Shown here in pieces: positions 18,237 through 26,223 of a DNA stretch of 64,000 nt. Both the position numbers and the translations under genes were made by a program. The notes beneath the pieces are model-generated. The model did not search any database and was not told where the DNA came from. It saw only the letters and a program-made list of their open reading frames with translations. The first letter of the stretch is position 1, and every line of letters starts with the position of its first letter. Source of the stretch: Pigmentiphaga litoralis (GTDB taxonomy: Bacteria > Pseudomonadota > Gammaproteobacteria > Burkholderiales > Burkholderiaceae_B); contig NZ_BMXQ01000003.1 in NCBI RefSeq assembly GCF_014651835.1, positions 186,001 through 250,000 on the forward strand, read 5' to 3'.

Positions 18237-18664
18237 ACGTGCCAGCAGCCATCAAGAAATCCATGGGGGCCTGCCCGGCCTTCCGTATCTCCAGCGGGGA
18301 CACCAATTACTTTGCCCTGGTTTTCGACCGCGAAGGCGAAGACTGCGACCTTGTTGCCGTGGTCGAGATCTTCGAGCCCGGTGGCCGCACGCCGCCCAAC
18401 GGCCACCTGCGCGCGCACGAAATGTTCTTTGTGCTGGAAGGTGAGGGCGATGCCTATGCCAATGGCGAATGCACGCGTATTGCCAAGGGCGATGCGCTGA
18501 TGATCAAGCCGGGCACCGCGCACGCGATTGAAAACGTTGGTGCCGGCAAGCTGTATTGCCTGACGGTGATGGTGCCCGATGAAGACTTCGCGGCGCTGAT
18601 CCGGTCTGGCATTCCAGTCAAGCTGCAGGAAGACGATCTGCGGGTGTTGGGCGGCTTGCGCTGA
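18233..18664 (+). CDS. Small cupin-domain protein
   Basis: Last gene of the operon, 143 aa. A single conserved beta-barrel cupin is visible: motif 1 GHLRAHEMFFVLEGEGDAY and motif 2 KPGTAHAIENVG, which supply metal-binding His/Glu residues. Stand-alone cupins of this type act as dioxygenases, isomerases or ligand sensors. Its 4-base overlap with the RutB-like gene puts it in the same pathway, but the reaction is unknown. Confidence 0.85.
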   Translation: MNVPAAIKKSMGACPAFRISSGDTNYFALVFDREGEDCDLVAVVEIFEPGGRTPPNGHLRAHEMFFVLEGEGDAYANGECTRIAKGDALMIKPGTAHAIENVGAGKLYCLTVMVPDEDFAALIRSGIPVKLQEDDLRVLGGLR

Positions 18665-18802
18665 ACGTCTGCAGGACTGCCGCCCATGCGGTGTCGCGCA
18701 GTTTTTGCCAGCCTCGGGAATTTTTTTCACGTCCATGACAGGGCGCTAACGCAACTTCCGCAGGCGTGAATGGCTTGGCATGAAGCGTGCATGAGGGGTG
18801 TC

Positions 18803-19876
18803 ATGGATGACCTGCACCCGATCCCGAGCCAGCACGAGATTGCTGAGATCCCCGCCGACGCGGCCCTGCACTGCCAGGTAGGCGGGTTGACGTACGTCGA
18901 TGACCGGCTGCCGGGCATCTCGCGCAAGATCGTGCGCAAGCACTTCCAGTACTTCGACCCGAACGGACAACGCATCACGGACCAGGCCGAGATCAAGCGC
19001 ATCAACGCGCTGGTGATTCCGCCCGCGTACACGAATGTGTGGATCTGCCCGGACCCCGACGGCCACATCCAGGCCACGGGGCGCGACGCGCGCGGTCGCA
19101 AGCAGTACCGTTATCACCCCCGCTGGCACGAAGTGCGCGACGCGAACAAATACGAGCAGCTGTCCGAATTCGGGCATGCCCTGCCGCGCATCCGCAAGCA
19201 CGTGGACGCCAGTCTGGCGAGCAGCGGCCTGTCGCAAGAAAAGGTCATGGCGGTGGTGGTCCGCTTGCTCGAAACCACGCTGATCCGCATTGGCACAAGC
19301 CGCTATGCCAAGGTCAACCGGTCCTACGGGTTGACGACCATGCGGCGCCAGCATGCGTCGGTGCAGGGCGGCCGTATCCGCTTCAAGTTTCGCGGCAAGA
19401 GCGGTGTCGAGCACGACGTCACGCTGACCGACCGGCGCGTCGCCAACATCGTCAAACGATGCATGGAAATTCCCGGCCACGACCTGTTCCACTACCGCGA
19501 CGACGACGGCACGATCCGGCACATCGATTCTGGCACCGTCAACGCCTACCTGCGCGAGGTGGGCAAGGGCGAGTTCACGGCCAAGCACTTTCGCACGTGG
19601 GGCGGGTCGGTCATTGCGCTGGCGGCCCTGCAACGCATTCCCTTCACCAGTGCCGATGATGCCCGCAAGGTGGTGGTCGCGGTCATCAAGGACGTCGCCA
19701 AACGGCTTGGCAATACGCCTGCCGTGTGCCGGTCCTGCTATATCCATCCGGCCATCATCGACGCCTACCTGCGCGGCGACATGCCGCCTCCACCCAAGCT
19801 GGCCAGCCCCCGGGGCTTGAGCATCGATGAGCGCAGGCTTTTGCATTTTCTGGAAAGCACCCAGGCCCAAAGCTGA
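18803..19876 (+). CDS. DNA topoisomerase IB (poxvirus type)
   Basis: Relaxes supercoils through a 3'-phosphotyrosyl intermediate. The protein (357 aa) has an N-terminal domain with GLTYVDDRLPGISRKIV and the DNA-binding segment NALVIPPAYTNVWICPDPDGH. The catalytic domain has RIGTSRYAKVNRSYGLTTMR, GKSGVEHDV, a conserved His in KHFRTWGG, and Tyr313 in CRSCYIHP as the nucleophile. The ATG at 18803 has AGGGG upstream; an earlier ATG at 18770 is weaker. This enzyme is scattered among bacteria as an accessory topoisomerase. A DJ-1/PfpI gene follows by 78 bases. Confidence 0.92.
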   Translation: MDDLHPIPSQHEIAEIPADAALHCQVGGLTYVDDRLPGISRKIVRKHFQYFDPNGQRITDQAEIKRINALVIPPAYTNVWICPDPDGHIQATGRDARGRKQYRYHPRWHEVRDANKYEQLSEFGHALPRIRKHVDASLASSGLSQEKVMAVVVRLLETTLIRIGTSRYAKVNRSYGLTTMRRQHASVQGGRIRFKFRGKSGVEHDVTLTDRRVANIVKRCMEIPGHDLFHYRDDDGTIRHIDSGTVNAYLREVGKGEFTAKHFRTWGGSVIALAALQRIPFTSADDARKVVVAVIKDVAKRLGNTPAVCRSCYIHPAIIDAYLRGDMPPPPKLASPRGLSIDERRLLHFLESTQAQS

Positions 19877-19954
19877 TTCCGCCGCAGGTATGGAAGTTGC
19901 GATTGCTGAGCTGTACGACTCATCAATCGCATTGCCAACGGCAAGGAGAGCCAT

Positions 19955-20530
19955 ATGGGATCATCCCTGGAAGGTAGCAGCGTCGCCGTTCTGGTCATGG
20001 ATAATTTCGAGCAGGTCGAGATGACCAGCCCGCGCCAGGCGCTGGAGGCTGCCGGCGCCAAAGTGGTCGTCATATCGAAAAAAGCGGGGCAGGTCACCGG
20101 CATGAATCACGACGTCAAGGCCAACAGTTTTCCGGTCGACCTGACATTTGACGATGCCGACCCCGATCAATTCGCCGCGGTGGTGTTGCCCGGTGGCGTA
20201 TTCAACTCAGATTCGATCCGCACGGAAACCGGCGCGCAGCGCTTCGTGCAGAACATGCATGAACAGGGCAAGCCGATTGCCGTCATCTGCCATGGGGCAT
20301 GGTTGCTGGTGTCGGCGGGACTGGTCGATGGCAAGAACATGACCAGCTGGCCGTCGCTGCAAGATGACATCCGCAATGCGGGTGGCGACTGGATGGACGA
20401 AGAAGTGGTGCTGGATGGCAACCTGATCAGCAGCCGCAAGCCGGACGACCTGCCCGCCTTCAATGCCAAGCTGATCGAAGCGCTGGGTGCGAGCCAGGCG
20501 CAGATTCCTGCTGCAGGGATGCCCACCTGA
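19955..20530 (+). CDS. DJ-1/PfpI-family protein (YhbO-like)
   Basis: A 191-aa type-1 glutamine-amidotransferase-fold protein. The nucleophile elbow AVICHGAWLLVSAGLV places the reactive Cys at residue 112 with the following His, and the Glu-bearing strand is VLVMDNFEQVEM. Relatives (PfpI, YhbO) are stress proteins described as proteases or as glycation-repair deglycases; which activity applies here is not visible. Start ATG 19955 is preceded by AAGGAGAG. It could be co-transcribed with topoisomerase IB. Confidence 0.92.
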   Translation: MGSSLEGSSVAVLVMDNFEQVEMTSPRQALEAAGAKVVVISKKAGQVTGMNHDVKANSFPVDLTFDDADPDQFAAVVLPGGVFNSDSIRTETGAQRFVQNMHEQGKPIAVICHGAWLLVSAGLVDGKNMTSWPSLQDDIRNAGGDWMDEEVVLDGNLISSRKPDDLPAFNAKLIEALGASQAQIPAAGMPT

Positions 20531-20578
20531 TCGGTTGCCTGCCCGGGGGATACGATACAATTCGGCCCTTCCGCAGAT

Positions 20579-20655
20579 CTGCCCTTAGCTCAGTTGGATA
20601 GAGCAACAGCCTTCTAAGCTGTGGGTCGGGGGTTCGATTCCCTCAGGGCAGGCCA
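20579..20655 (+). tRNA. tRNA-Arg (anticodon TCT)
   Basis: A 77-base cloverleaf with encoded CCA. CTGCCCT pairs perfectly with AGGGCAG. The D-arm is GCTC...GAGC; the anticodon stem ACAGC/GCTGT frames CTTCTAA, giving TCT. The T-arm holds GGTTCGATTCC. A TACAAT hexamer at 20556 could be its -10 box. The last 13 bases overlap the 3' end of the opposite-strand esterase gene. Confidence 0.97.
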
Positions 20656-21902
20656 CCGACTTCCTGTTCCGCCACCGCGCCTTCGCGGTGGTGCGACCGA
20701 AAAAACCGCCACATCAACGCCGACGCATCCGGCCCCCGCCGCGCATGGAAACGATGCGCCGGGTCGCCGCCCGCCCAGGCGTGATCCAGCTGCGCGATCT
20801 CACACACCCGCACGACCGTTTTGTTGCCGCGCCGATAGTCCAGGCGGCGGTAGGCGTCGGGCGTCGACACGGCCAGGTCCGTCGCGACCGGCGCTTCGTT
20901 GTCCATCCCGTTCACATGCAGGAATTGCCGCGTCAATTGCTCGGCGTTCCGAGGTGCGACCACCGGATCCCGCATGCCTTGCAGGATCACCGCAGGAAGG
21001 GCGGCGTCGTGTTCCAGGTGCCCCGGGCGCGTATTGGCGCCCAGCACCCCTGCCAGCAAGGACAGCGGGTCACGCAGCGTGCCGCGCCGCATGGTGCTCA
21101 GCCCCGCCGACGTGCTGCTGGCCGCGCCCACCACCGCCCCCGAATGCATTCCCACTGCCGCGAACCGATGCGCATGCCGCAAGGCGACGAGCGCCGCCAT
21201 GCCGGCGCCGGCGGACATGCCGGCCACATACCGTCGTTCAGGATCCAGTCGGTATTGCTGAGTTACGCTGTCCGCAAGGTTGGCGATGGCATCGGCTTCG
21301 GCCGCACCTGCACCGGCTTCAGGCTGGAACCAGCGCCAGCACCGGTGGGACTGGGCCCCGCGCGACTGCTGTGGATACAGCACGGCGAAGCCCTCGCGTT
21401 CTGCCAGCCGGTTCATGCGGGTCCCCGCCGCAAGGTCGCTCGCACTCTGGCTACAGCCATGGAGCATGACGACCAGCGGCAAGCCCACTGCGGGCCGGCT
21501 GGATGGCAGATAGACGAAATAGTCCAGGCGGCCGATCAGCTCGCCCTGCATGGGCGGGGTGGAAAACACACCCGCGACCCAGGTACCGGTGGCAGCCGCT
21601 GCCACCGGCGCAATGGGCACCGGACGCCGTGCGCTGCGTTGCAAGGGCGACCGGGCCAGCGTGCCGCTGCTGAGCGTGCCCTGACTGGCTTCCGCGGCCG
21701 TGCGTTTGCGCAAAGTCGTCGGGGCAATGCTGGCCTTCGTCGCGGTGGGCTTGGGCACGCTGGCCTTGAGCGCCTTGGCGTTGGCGGCCGCGGTCTTTGT
21801 CGCCGTGGTCGTGGCGAGCTTCATGGCACGACGTTGCAGCCGCGCAATGCCGGTCGCGGCGTCGAGCATCAGTCGTGTCAGTGAGCGGCTTCTTCTGGCC
21901 AT
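20643..21902 (-). CDS. Polyhydroxyalkanoate-depolymerase-like esterase (PhaZ/LpqC family, extracellular catalytic domain type 1)
   Basis: Alpha/beta hydrolase of the PHB-depolymerase esterase family, 419 aa from ATG 21902. About 110 N-terminal residues are rich in Ala, Lys, Thr and Arg and look disordered. The catalytic domain then shows YLPSSRPAVGLPLVVMLHGC (oxyanion loop), the Ser-elbow AGMSAGAGM with Ser230, VILQGMRDPVVAPRNAEQL with the Asp, and LDHAWAGGDPAHRF with the His. No Sec signal is obvious, so a cytoplasmic or surface role is open. The stop codon lies inside tRNA-Arg on the other strand. Confidence 0.85.
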   Translation of the reverse strand: MARRSRSLTRLMLDAATGIARLQRRAMKLATTTATKTAAANAKALKASVPKPTATKASIAPTTLRKRTAAEASQGTLSSGTLARSPLQRSARRPVPIAPVAAAATGTWVAGVFSTPPMQGELIGRLDYFVYLPSSRPAVGLPLVVMLHGCSQSASDLAAGTRMNRLAEREGFAVLYPQQSRGAQSHRCWRWFQPEAGAGAAEADAIANLADSVTQQYRLDPERRYVAGMSAGAGMAALVALRHAHRFAAVGMHSGAVVGAASSTSAGLSTMRRGTLRDPLSLLAGVLGANTRPGHLEHDAALPAVILQGMRDPVVAPRNAEQLTRQFLHVNGMDNEAPVATDLAVSTPDAYRRLDYRRGNKTVVRVCEIAQLDHAWAGGDPAHRFHARRGPDASALMWRFFRSHHREGAVAEQEVGGLP

Positions 21903-22193
21903 GGAGATTCCCGGGGGTCGGCACAAGGTGGCCTGATTGGTATTGTCGGCTATCTGCTGCCGGATGGTGCACTGCGGTGACCAACGGACACCTTGCCGCA
22001 TCCGCGCCACGGCGGGCACAAAGTCGTAAGGATTTATCTTGATGGGCAGCGTCGTATCGACATGTCACGATCGCTGTTCCAGTCATCCGGGGGCCTTGCC
22101 CCCAAGGTGGTGATCAATCACCGCCGGCGGCATGGGATTCAGGCGGGCCACTCCGGGCCGCCAGTCGCACGCCGCGTTTGAAAGGAGTCAACC

Positions 22194-22460
22194 ATGTCAC
22201 ATGGCGCAGGCGAAAGCTACAAGGGGTATTTCATCAAGACCGTGGCCAGGCCAGTCAATCCCCACAGTTCGGTCTCAGTGCTGTTCGAAGGCTCGGCCAG
22301 CGTGTCGCAAGACCCCGCCGCAAGCTACGAGGACATCGTCCCCGAAGCGCATCTGGGTGAAGACCAGGTCTTTGGCACCGAATTCGAAGCGCACCGCCAC
22401 GCGGAACGCGCGGCGCGCAAGTTCATCGATGGTCTGAGGCAGGAAGCGAGAAGCGCCTGA
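22194..22460 (+). CDS. Conserved-looking small protein of unknown function
   Basis: An 88-aa soluble protein with a strong GAAAGGAG ribosome-binding site before ATG 22194. The sequence GYFIKTVARPVNPHSSVSV followed by an acidic middle and a basic C-terminal helix (EAHRHAERAARKFID) looks like a genuine folded domain. I do not recognise the family. Its stop codon falls in the first copy of a 14-bp tandem repeat. Confidence 0.65.
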   Translation: MSHGAGESYKGYFIKTVARPVNPHSSVSVLFEGSASVSQDPAASYEDIVPEAHLGEDQVFGTEFEAHRHAERAARKFIDGLRQEARSA

Positions 22461-22512
22461 CGACAGGTGGCTGACGACAGGCGGCTGACCACAAGAACCT
22501 GACCACAAGCGC
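22457..22512. repeat. Four tandem copies of a 14-bp unit at a stop codon
   Basis: CTGACGACAGGTGG, CTGACGACAGGCGG, CTGACCACAAGAAC and CTGACCACAAGCGC lie head to tail from 22457, followed by a partial CTGACGCG. Every copy carries TGA in the same phase; the first TGA is the stop of the preceding gene. Since 14 is not a multiple of 3, copies beyond the first would put stops in other frames too. Confidence 0.8.
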
Positions 22513-23150
22513 CTGACGCGTGCGATGCGCGGCGCACGCGGCTGCTTGCGGCACGCAGGCGGCAGGTGCTCGTGCGACACTTTTTGGGCCGCCAACCAGC
22601 CCCGATCCAGCATTTCCCATCCTGGGAGTTTCCCTAGGGTGGATTACCGGAAACTTCGGCGCGACCAAGCTTTTGCTCCGGAAATCTCGCAAGCAACGGC
22701 TGCATGGACGACGCCTTCGCCCTGCATTATCTGCATAGTCGCGCTACTTTTCACGCGTGGACTCGGTAAATTGCGCCACCTGCGGGTAAATTATGCGCGC
22801 CAAAATGCGGCGACTAGGGAAAACACGAAGGTTTCGGTGCCATCCTTGGGATAAGTCCTGGAAAATCAAGCACTTGGATTCATCGCAAATACCACTGCAC
22901 GCGGCTAATTAAAAAAAGCGAAAAGCCCTTGAGGTTTTTCACAAACATTGTTGTACAGTAGCGGTACGCAAACGCAAACCGGTTGACGAGAAGGGCTTCG
23001 AGCCCCATAGTCAACTGGCAAGATTTTCAAGTGACGCGGTTTTGTTCAGTGTGGTTGCCTTTAACGGTACTTCAGTTGGCCTATTGCCCTTCCTTGATTT
23101 CTTCTTGCGGTTCCGAGCATTTGCTCACCTAAACTCCAAGGAAGTACAGC
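22461..23150. other. 690-bp gene-free stretch before cspA
   Basis: Besides the 14-bp repeats and the cspA leader hairpin, I see no gene. Short frames here lack ribosome-binding sites and recognisable sequence. From about 22900 the DNA becomes AT-rich (runs of A and T), as expected for the promoter of a cold-shock gene. A possible -10 TACAGT at 22954 with TTGAGG at 22929 (19-base gap) is only a weak match. Confidence 0.5.
22982..23015 (+). promoter_or_regulatory. Nested hairpin in the long cspA leader
   Basis: GTTGAC (22982-22987) pairs with GTCAAC (23010-23015), enclosing a second stem GGGCT-TCG-AGCCC. The two stacked stems sit about 135 bases before the cspA ATG. Long structured leaders control stability and translation of cspA-type mRNAs on cold shock. 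The fold is drawn by eye. Confidence 0.4.
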
Positions 23151-23354
23151 ATGGCCACAGGCATCGTTAAATGGTTCAACGACGACAAAGGTTTCGGGTT
23201 CATCATGCCCGATGACGGCGGCAAAGACCTTTTCGCCCACTTTTCGGAAATTCAAGCAGAAGGTCGCAAGACTCTGCTGGAAAACCAAAAGGTGAGCTTT
23301 GAGGCGACCCAAGGTCCTAAGGGCCCGCAAGCCTCGAAGATCCGCCCGCTGTAA
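23151..23354 (+). CDS. cspA: Cold-shock protein (CspA family)
   Basis: A 67-aa single-stranded nucleic-acid-binding OB fold acting as an RNA chaperone. Both RNP motifs are present: KGFGFI (RNP1) and DLFAHFS (RNP2, with F-H-F), plus the start [18 protein letters not shown]. Ribosome-binding site AAGGAAG precedes the ATG. The long leader upstream and strong terminator downstream indicate a monocistronic gene. The symbol is the generic family name; which paralogue it is cannot be told. Confidence 0.96.
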   Translation: MATGIVKWFNDDKGFGFIMPDDGGKDLFAHFSEIQAEGRKTLLENQKVSFEATQGPKGPQASKIRPL

Positions 23355-23424
23355 GCATTAGCTGCCAGCCCTGCGCTGTCGGCACTGGTCCCTAGGGTCC
23401 AGTCGCTCTACAAGTCGTCGGTCC

Positions 23425-23448
23425 AAAAAGCTCCTCCGGGAGCTTTTT
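23425..23448 (+). terminator. Intrinsic terminator of cspA
   Basis: AAAAAGCTCC (23425-23434) pairs with GGAGCTTTTT (23439-23448) around a 4-base loop, followed by GTTATT. It lies 71 bases after the stop and could work in both directions. Confidence 0.9.
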
Positions 23449-23509
23449 GTTATTGTGTGCGGGGCAGATGTCTCGATGCCGGACGCTGGGCAAATTTGAG
23501 TGTTCCGCA

Positions 23510-23538
23510 TTGCCAAGTTCCCAAAAATTAGCTAGAAT
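23510..23538 (+). promoter_or_regulatory. sigma70 promoter of tRNA-His
   Basis: TTGCCA (23510-23515) and TAGAAT (23533-23538) are spaced by exactly 17 bases, about 110 bases upstream of the tRNA. Good consensus match with no other gene between. Confidence 0.65.
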
Positions 23539-23645
23539 GCACTTCTTCGCTGCTCAAGCCTGCTTGGGCAAATAAAGCGTGAGGCAGTAAGTAGTGCAGA
23601 GTTATCAGTAAAGCAGTTGGTAGTAAGCAGTACGTGTTGACAGCG

Positions 23646-23721
23646 GTGGCTGTAGCTCAGTTGGTAGAGTCCCGGATTGTGATTCCGGTTGTCGTGGGTT
23701 CGAGCCCCATCAGTCACCCCA
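23646..23721 (+). tRNA. tRNA-His (anticodon GTG)
   Basis: GTGGCTG pairs with CAGTCAC (one G-T), and a G at 23645 can supply the extra G-1 of tRNA-His opposite the discriminator C. The anticodon stem CCGGA/TCCGG frames TTGTGAT, giving GTG. The T-arm has GGTTCGAGCCC and CCA is encoded. Confidence 0.97.
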
Positions 23722-24188
23722 GTTTCTTCAAGCGTACCGTTCTCAGCAGTCCTCAGGCCGATCGGCCACCTCCCGCGTTTCGCTTTCACCATTCCCCTCT
23801 TTGTAAATCACCCCGTTGCCGGCTGTGTACGTCCTGCGTGTCTCCATGCTTGCCGAGCGCCAAAGCTGCCATCGCTGGTAAATAACACTGCAGATCAAGC
23901 CGCCATCGCGCCTGGAATACGGGCAATGCCTGCCGCCCTGGCGCGGTTGTGTCCGAAGGTTGCGGCAAGTGCAAAAGGGCGCAGGCGCGCCTGCACGCCG
24001 CCATCGAAGTGGTTAAGATGGCGCCTGCGTTGACGGGCCGTCCGTCAGCGGCTCGCGCTGACGATTCCATTCCGGTTTCGGGGGCGCGAATGCGCTGCAC
24101 TGCAGCGTTCCAACGCGGTGCGACAGGTATGGATCTTGCATTTTCCTTGCGCGCGCCCGCCGCGGCGTGTCATTCGAGGAGATGGGAT
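23722..24188. other. 467-bp stretch without a convincing gene
   Basis: Between tRNA-His and the receiver-domain gene. Frames run through from 23949 in phase with the receiver gene but their composition (Arg/Ala-rich, no domain) suggests non-coding DNA. No hairpin terminator or repeat stands out. Confidence 0.45.
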
Positions 24189-24560
24189 TTGAATCAGGCT
24201 TTGCCCCGCCGTGTGCTGATTGTCGACAATTATGTCAGCGCCGCGGAAGCGCTCGCGGAAGCGTGCAGCGATCATCATGATGTGCGTTTCGTTGGCGGCG
24301 GATCGGCTGCAATGGAAATGGCGCTGTCGTGGCGTCCCCGCGTGATGGTCCTGGATATCGACATGCCGGCTCCCAACGGGCTGGATGTCGCGACCATGAT
24401 CCGAGAGACCTCTCATCTCGATCCCATCATGTTGATCGCCGTGACCGGGCGCGACGCCGCGTTTGACCGGGAAGAAGCCCTTGCGCACGGCTTCGACAGT
24501 TATCTGACGAAGCCGGTGGATGTCGATCTGCTGCTGACGCTGATCGCGGGTGCGGAGTAG
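24189..24560 (+). CDS. Single-domain response regulator (receiver domain only)
   Basis: A CheY-like receiver of about 123 aa. RRVLIVDN holds the acidic pocket, though one of the two usual Asp residues is Asn (VDN rather than DD). The phospho-acceptor is Asp56 in VMVLDIDMPAPNG, the conserved Thr is in AVTGRD, and Lys108 is in YLTKPVD. I chose TTG 24189 because GAGGAGA lies at the right distance and the domain begins at once; an ATG at 24129 would add 20 residues. No kinase gene or output domain is adjacent, so it is an orphan and its partner is unknown. Confidence 0.75.
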   Translation: MNQALPRRVLIVDNYVSAAEALAEACSDHHDVRFVGGGSAAMEMALSWRPRVMVLDIDMPAPNGLDVATMIRETSHLDPIMLIAVTGRDAAFDREEALAHGFDSYLTKPVDVDLLLTLIAGAE

Positions 24561-24609
24561 GCTGGGGCCGGGCGAATAGCCGGGCAGGGAATGGCGCGAT
24601 GAGCGCCGT

Positions 24610-25035
24610 TTACAGCGCTGCGGCCTTGGCGGGCAGCTTGTTCGCCGCGGGCGCGGCGGCCGGAGCGGGGGCATCGAGCCTTGCGCGGCCGTTGGGCAGC
24701 ACCGGAGCGACTTCGGGCCGGATGACGGTCAGGTTGTTCTGCATCATGTAGTCGTTCATTTCGCGCCAGCCCAGAAAGATTGCGGCCTTGGGCATGTTGG
24801 GATTGAACGTATAACAATCTTCGAGTGCGCGGCCGGCCTGGCGGCAGGCGCCGCCGATGGCCTTGCCTTCGGCTTCCTTGCGGGCTTCGAGTTTCGACAC
24901 AGGTTGCAGGCCGACATAGTCGCAACCGGCGAGGCCGCCCAGGACGGCCAGCAGCACGCCCTGGTGCAGCGGGCGTACGATGGAACGCAGGATGGAAGTC
25001 TGGGACATGGCTAAGGCGGATATCGATGTCGTCAT
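24610..25035 (-). CDS. Small lipoprotein of unknown function
   Basis: A lipoprotein signal with a hydrophobic stretch GVLLAVLGGLAGC places the lipidated Cys about 38 residues from the ATG at 25035 (29 from an alternative ATG at 25008). The mature part is about 100 residues and contains two further Cys, FLGWREMNDYMMQNNL and a Pro/Ala-rich tail that may span the periplasm. I know no function for it. It is divergent from the cNMP/GGDEF gene, with an 82-bp gap. Start uncertain: no good ribosome-binding site is seen for any of the candidates. Confidence 0.7.
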   Translation of the reverse strand: MTTSISALAMSQTSILRSIVRPLHQGVLLAVLGGLAGCDYVGLQPVSKLEARKEAEGKAIGGACRQAGRALEDCYTFNPNMPKAAIFLGWREMNDYMMQNNLTVIRPEVAPVLPNGRARLDAPAPAAAPAANKLPAKAAAL

Positions 25036-25117
25036 AGGGGCTTTATCGGACGCCATAGCGTGGAACTGTAGGGCCGCCTTCTCTAAACTTGTGCCAACCC
25101 TTGCCGATAAGTGAGTG

Positions 25118-26113
25118 ATGCACCGTCATATCCCTCCTCACCTGCCCGCCGACGGCGCGCCAGGCAGCCTGACTCTCGAAGACTGGGACGCCCTTGCGCG
25201 TTCCGGCCTGTTTGCCGGTACCACCGCCGAACAACGGCTGCTGGTCGAACCGTTCGCGTGCACGCGGCACCTGGCCCACGGGGCCTTCCTGCTGCAGCCG
25301 GGCGAAGCCAACAGCAACATCTACGTGCTGGTCGAAGGGCAACTGGGCGCCTACCGCGACGCGGCCACGCAGCGCATGCTGGCCCGGTTTGTTCCAGGTG
25401 ATGCGGTGGGCGAGCACGCCCTGATCGGTCAGGACGGCGGCACGGTGTACGTAGCGGCGCAGTGGCCGTCGCGGCTGGTCGTCCTGGATGCGGCCGCGCT
25501 GCGCACGGTGATCGACGCCGTGCCGCGCGTGGCCATCAACGTGCTGGACATGTTGAGCGAGCGGCTGCGGGCCATGAACCTGCGCCTGGAACCCGAAGAG
25601 CAAGCCGAGTCCATGGATTTCATGGCGAAGCACGACGCCGTGACGGGACTGCACAACCGCCGCTGGATGTCGGACGCCTTCCAGTCCGAGATCGCGCAGT
25701 CGCAGCAGGTCGGGCAACTGCTGCACCTGATGCTGATGGATATCGACCACTTCGACCGTTTCAATCAGGCGCTGGGGCGCAACGCAGGGGACGCCATCCT
25801 GCGCCAGCTGGCCGATCTGATCCGGCAAGTGCTGCCCGGGATCGAGACCCTGGTGCGCGTGTCGGGCGACCGCTTCGCGGCGCTGCTGTCCGACGTCACC
25901 CTGAATGAAGCCGTGGCGGCGTGCGACCGCCTCCGCAATCACATTGCGGGCCGTCAGTTTGCCTTGCGGGGTCACATCGCCACGCAGATCACCGTGTCGA
26001 TCGGCATCACGCCCGCGGGCAATGACCTGGATACGGCGCTGTCCAACGCTGCGATTGCACTGTCACGGGCCAAGGAACGCGGTCGCAACCTGGTGGAGTC
26101 CTTTCCCACCTAG
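25118..26113 (+). CDS. Cyclic-nucleotide-binding domain fused to a degenerate GGDEF domain
   Basis: A 331-aa protein. Residues about 20-150 form a cNMP-binding (Crp-like) beta-roll (LLQPGEANSNIYVLVEGQLGAY, then FVPGDAVGEHALIG). A helix leads to a GGDEF-type domain at about 170-328 (MAKHDAVTGLHNRRWM, then LMDIDHFDRFNQALG). The active-site motif reads SGDRF (residues 249-253) instead of GGDEF, so the catalytic Glu is Arg. It is probably not an active diguanylate cyclase and may instead bind GTP or act as a partner protein. A GTG at 25115 is directly before the ATG. Confidence 0.82.
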   Translation: MHRHIPPHLPADGAPGSLTLEDWDALARSGLFAGTTAEQRLLVEPFACTRHLAHGAFLLQPGEANSNIYVLVEGQLGAYRDAATQRMLARFVPGDAVGEHALIGQDGGTVYVAAQWPSRLVVLDAAALRTVIDAVPRVAINVLDMLSERLRAMNLRLEPEEQAESMDFMAKHDAVTGLHNRRWMSDAFQSEIAQSQQVGQLLHLMLMDIDHFDRFNQALGRNAGDAILRQLADLIRQVLPGIETLVRVSGDRFAALLSDVTLNEAVAACDRLRNHIAGRQFALRGHIATQITVSIGITPAGNDLDTALSNAAIALSRAKERGRNLVESFPT

Positions 26114-26223
26114 CCTCCGGGCGGCCCGATGGCCGCTGCCGGTGTATCCTTCGGGTCGGCTTCCAGCGGGGGGAGCAGGGCGCTGCCGCGCCCTCTTGCC
26201 GCACCAATCTCTACAGGGTCACC

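Noticed and set aside
8991-23721. Genomic island bounded by tRNA genes.
   Set aside because: No integrase, no direct repeats of tRNA 3' ends and no change in base composition that I could see; the genes look chromosomal.
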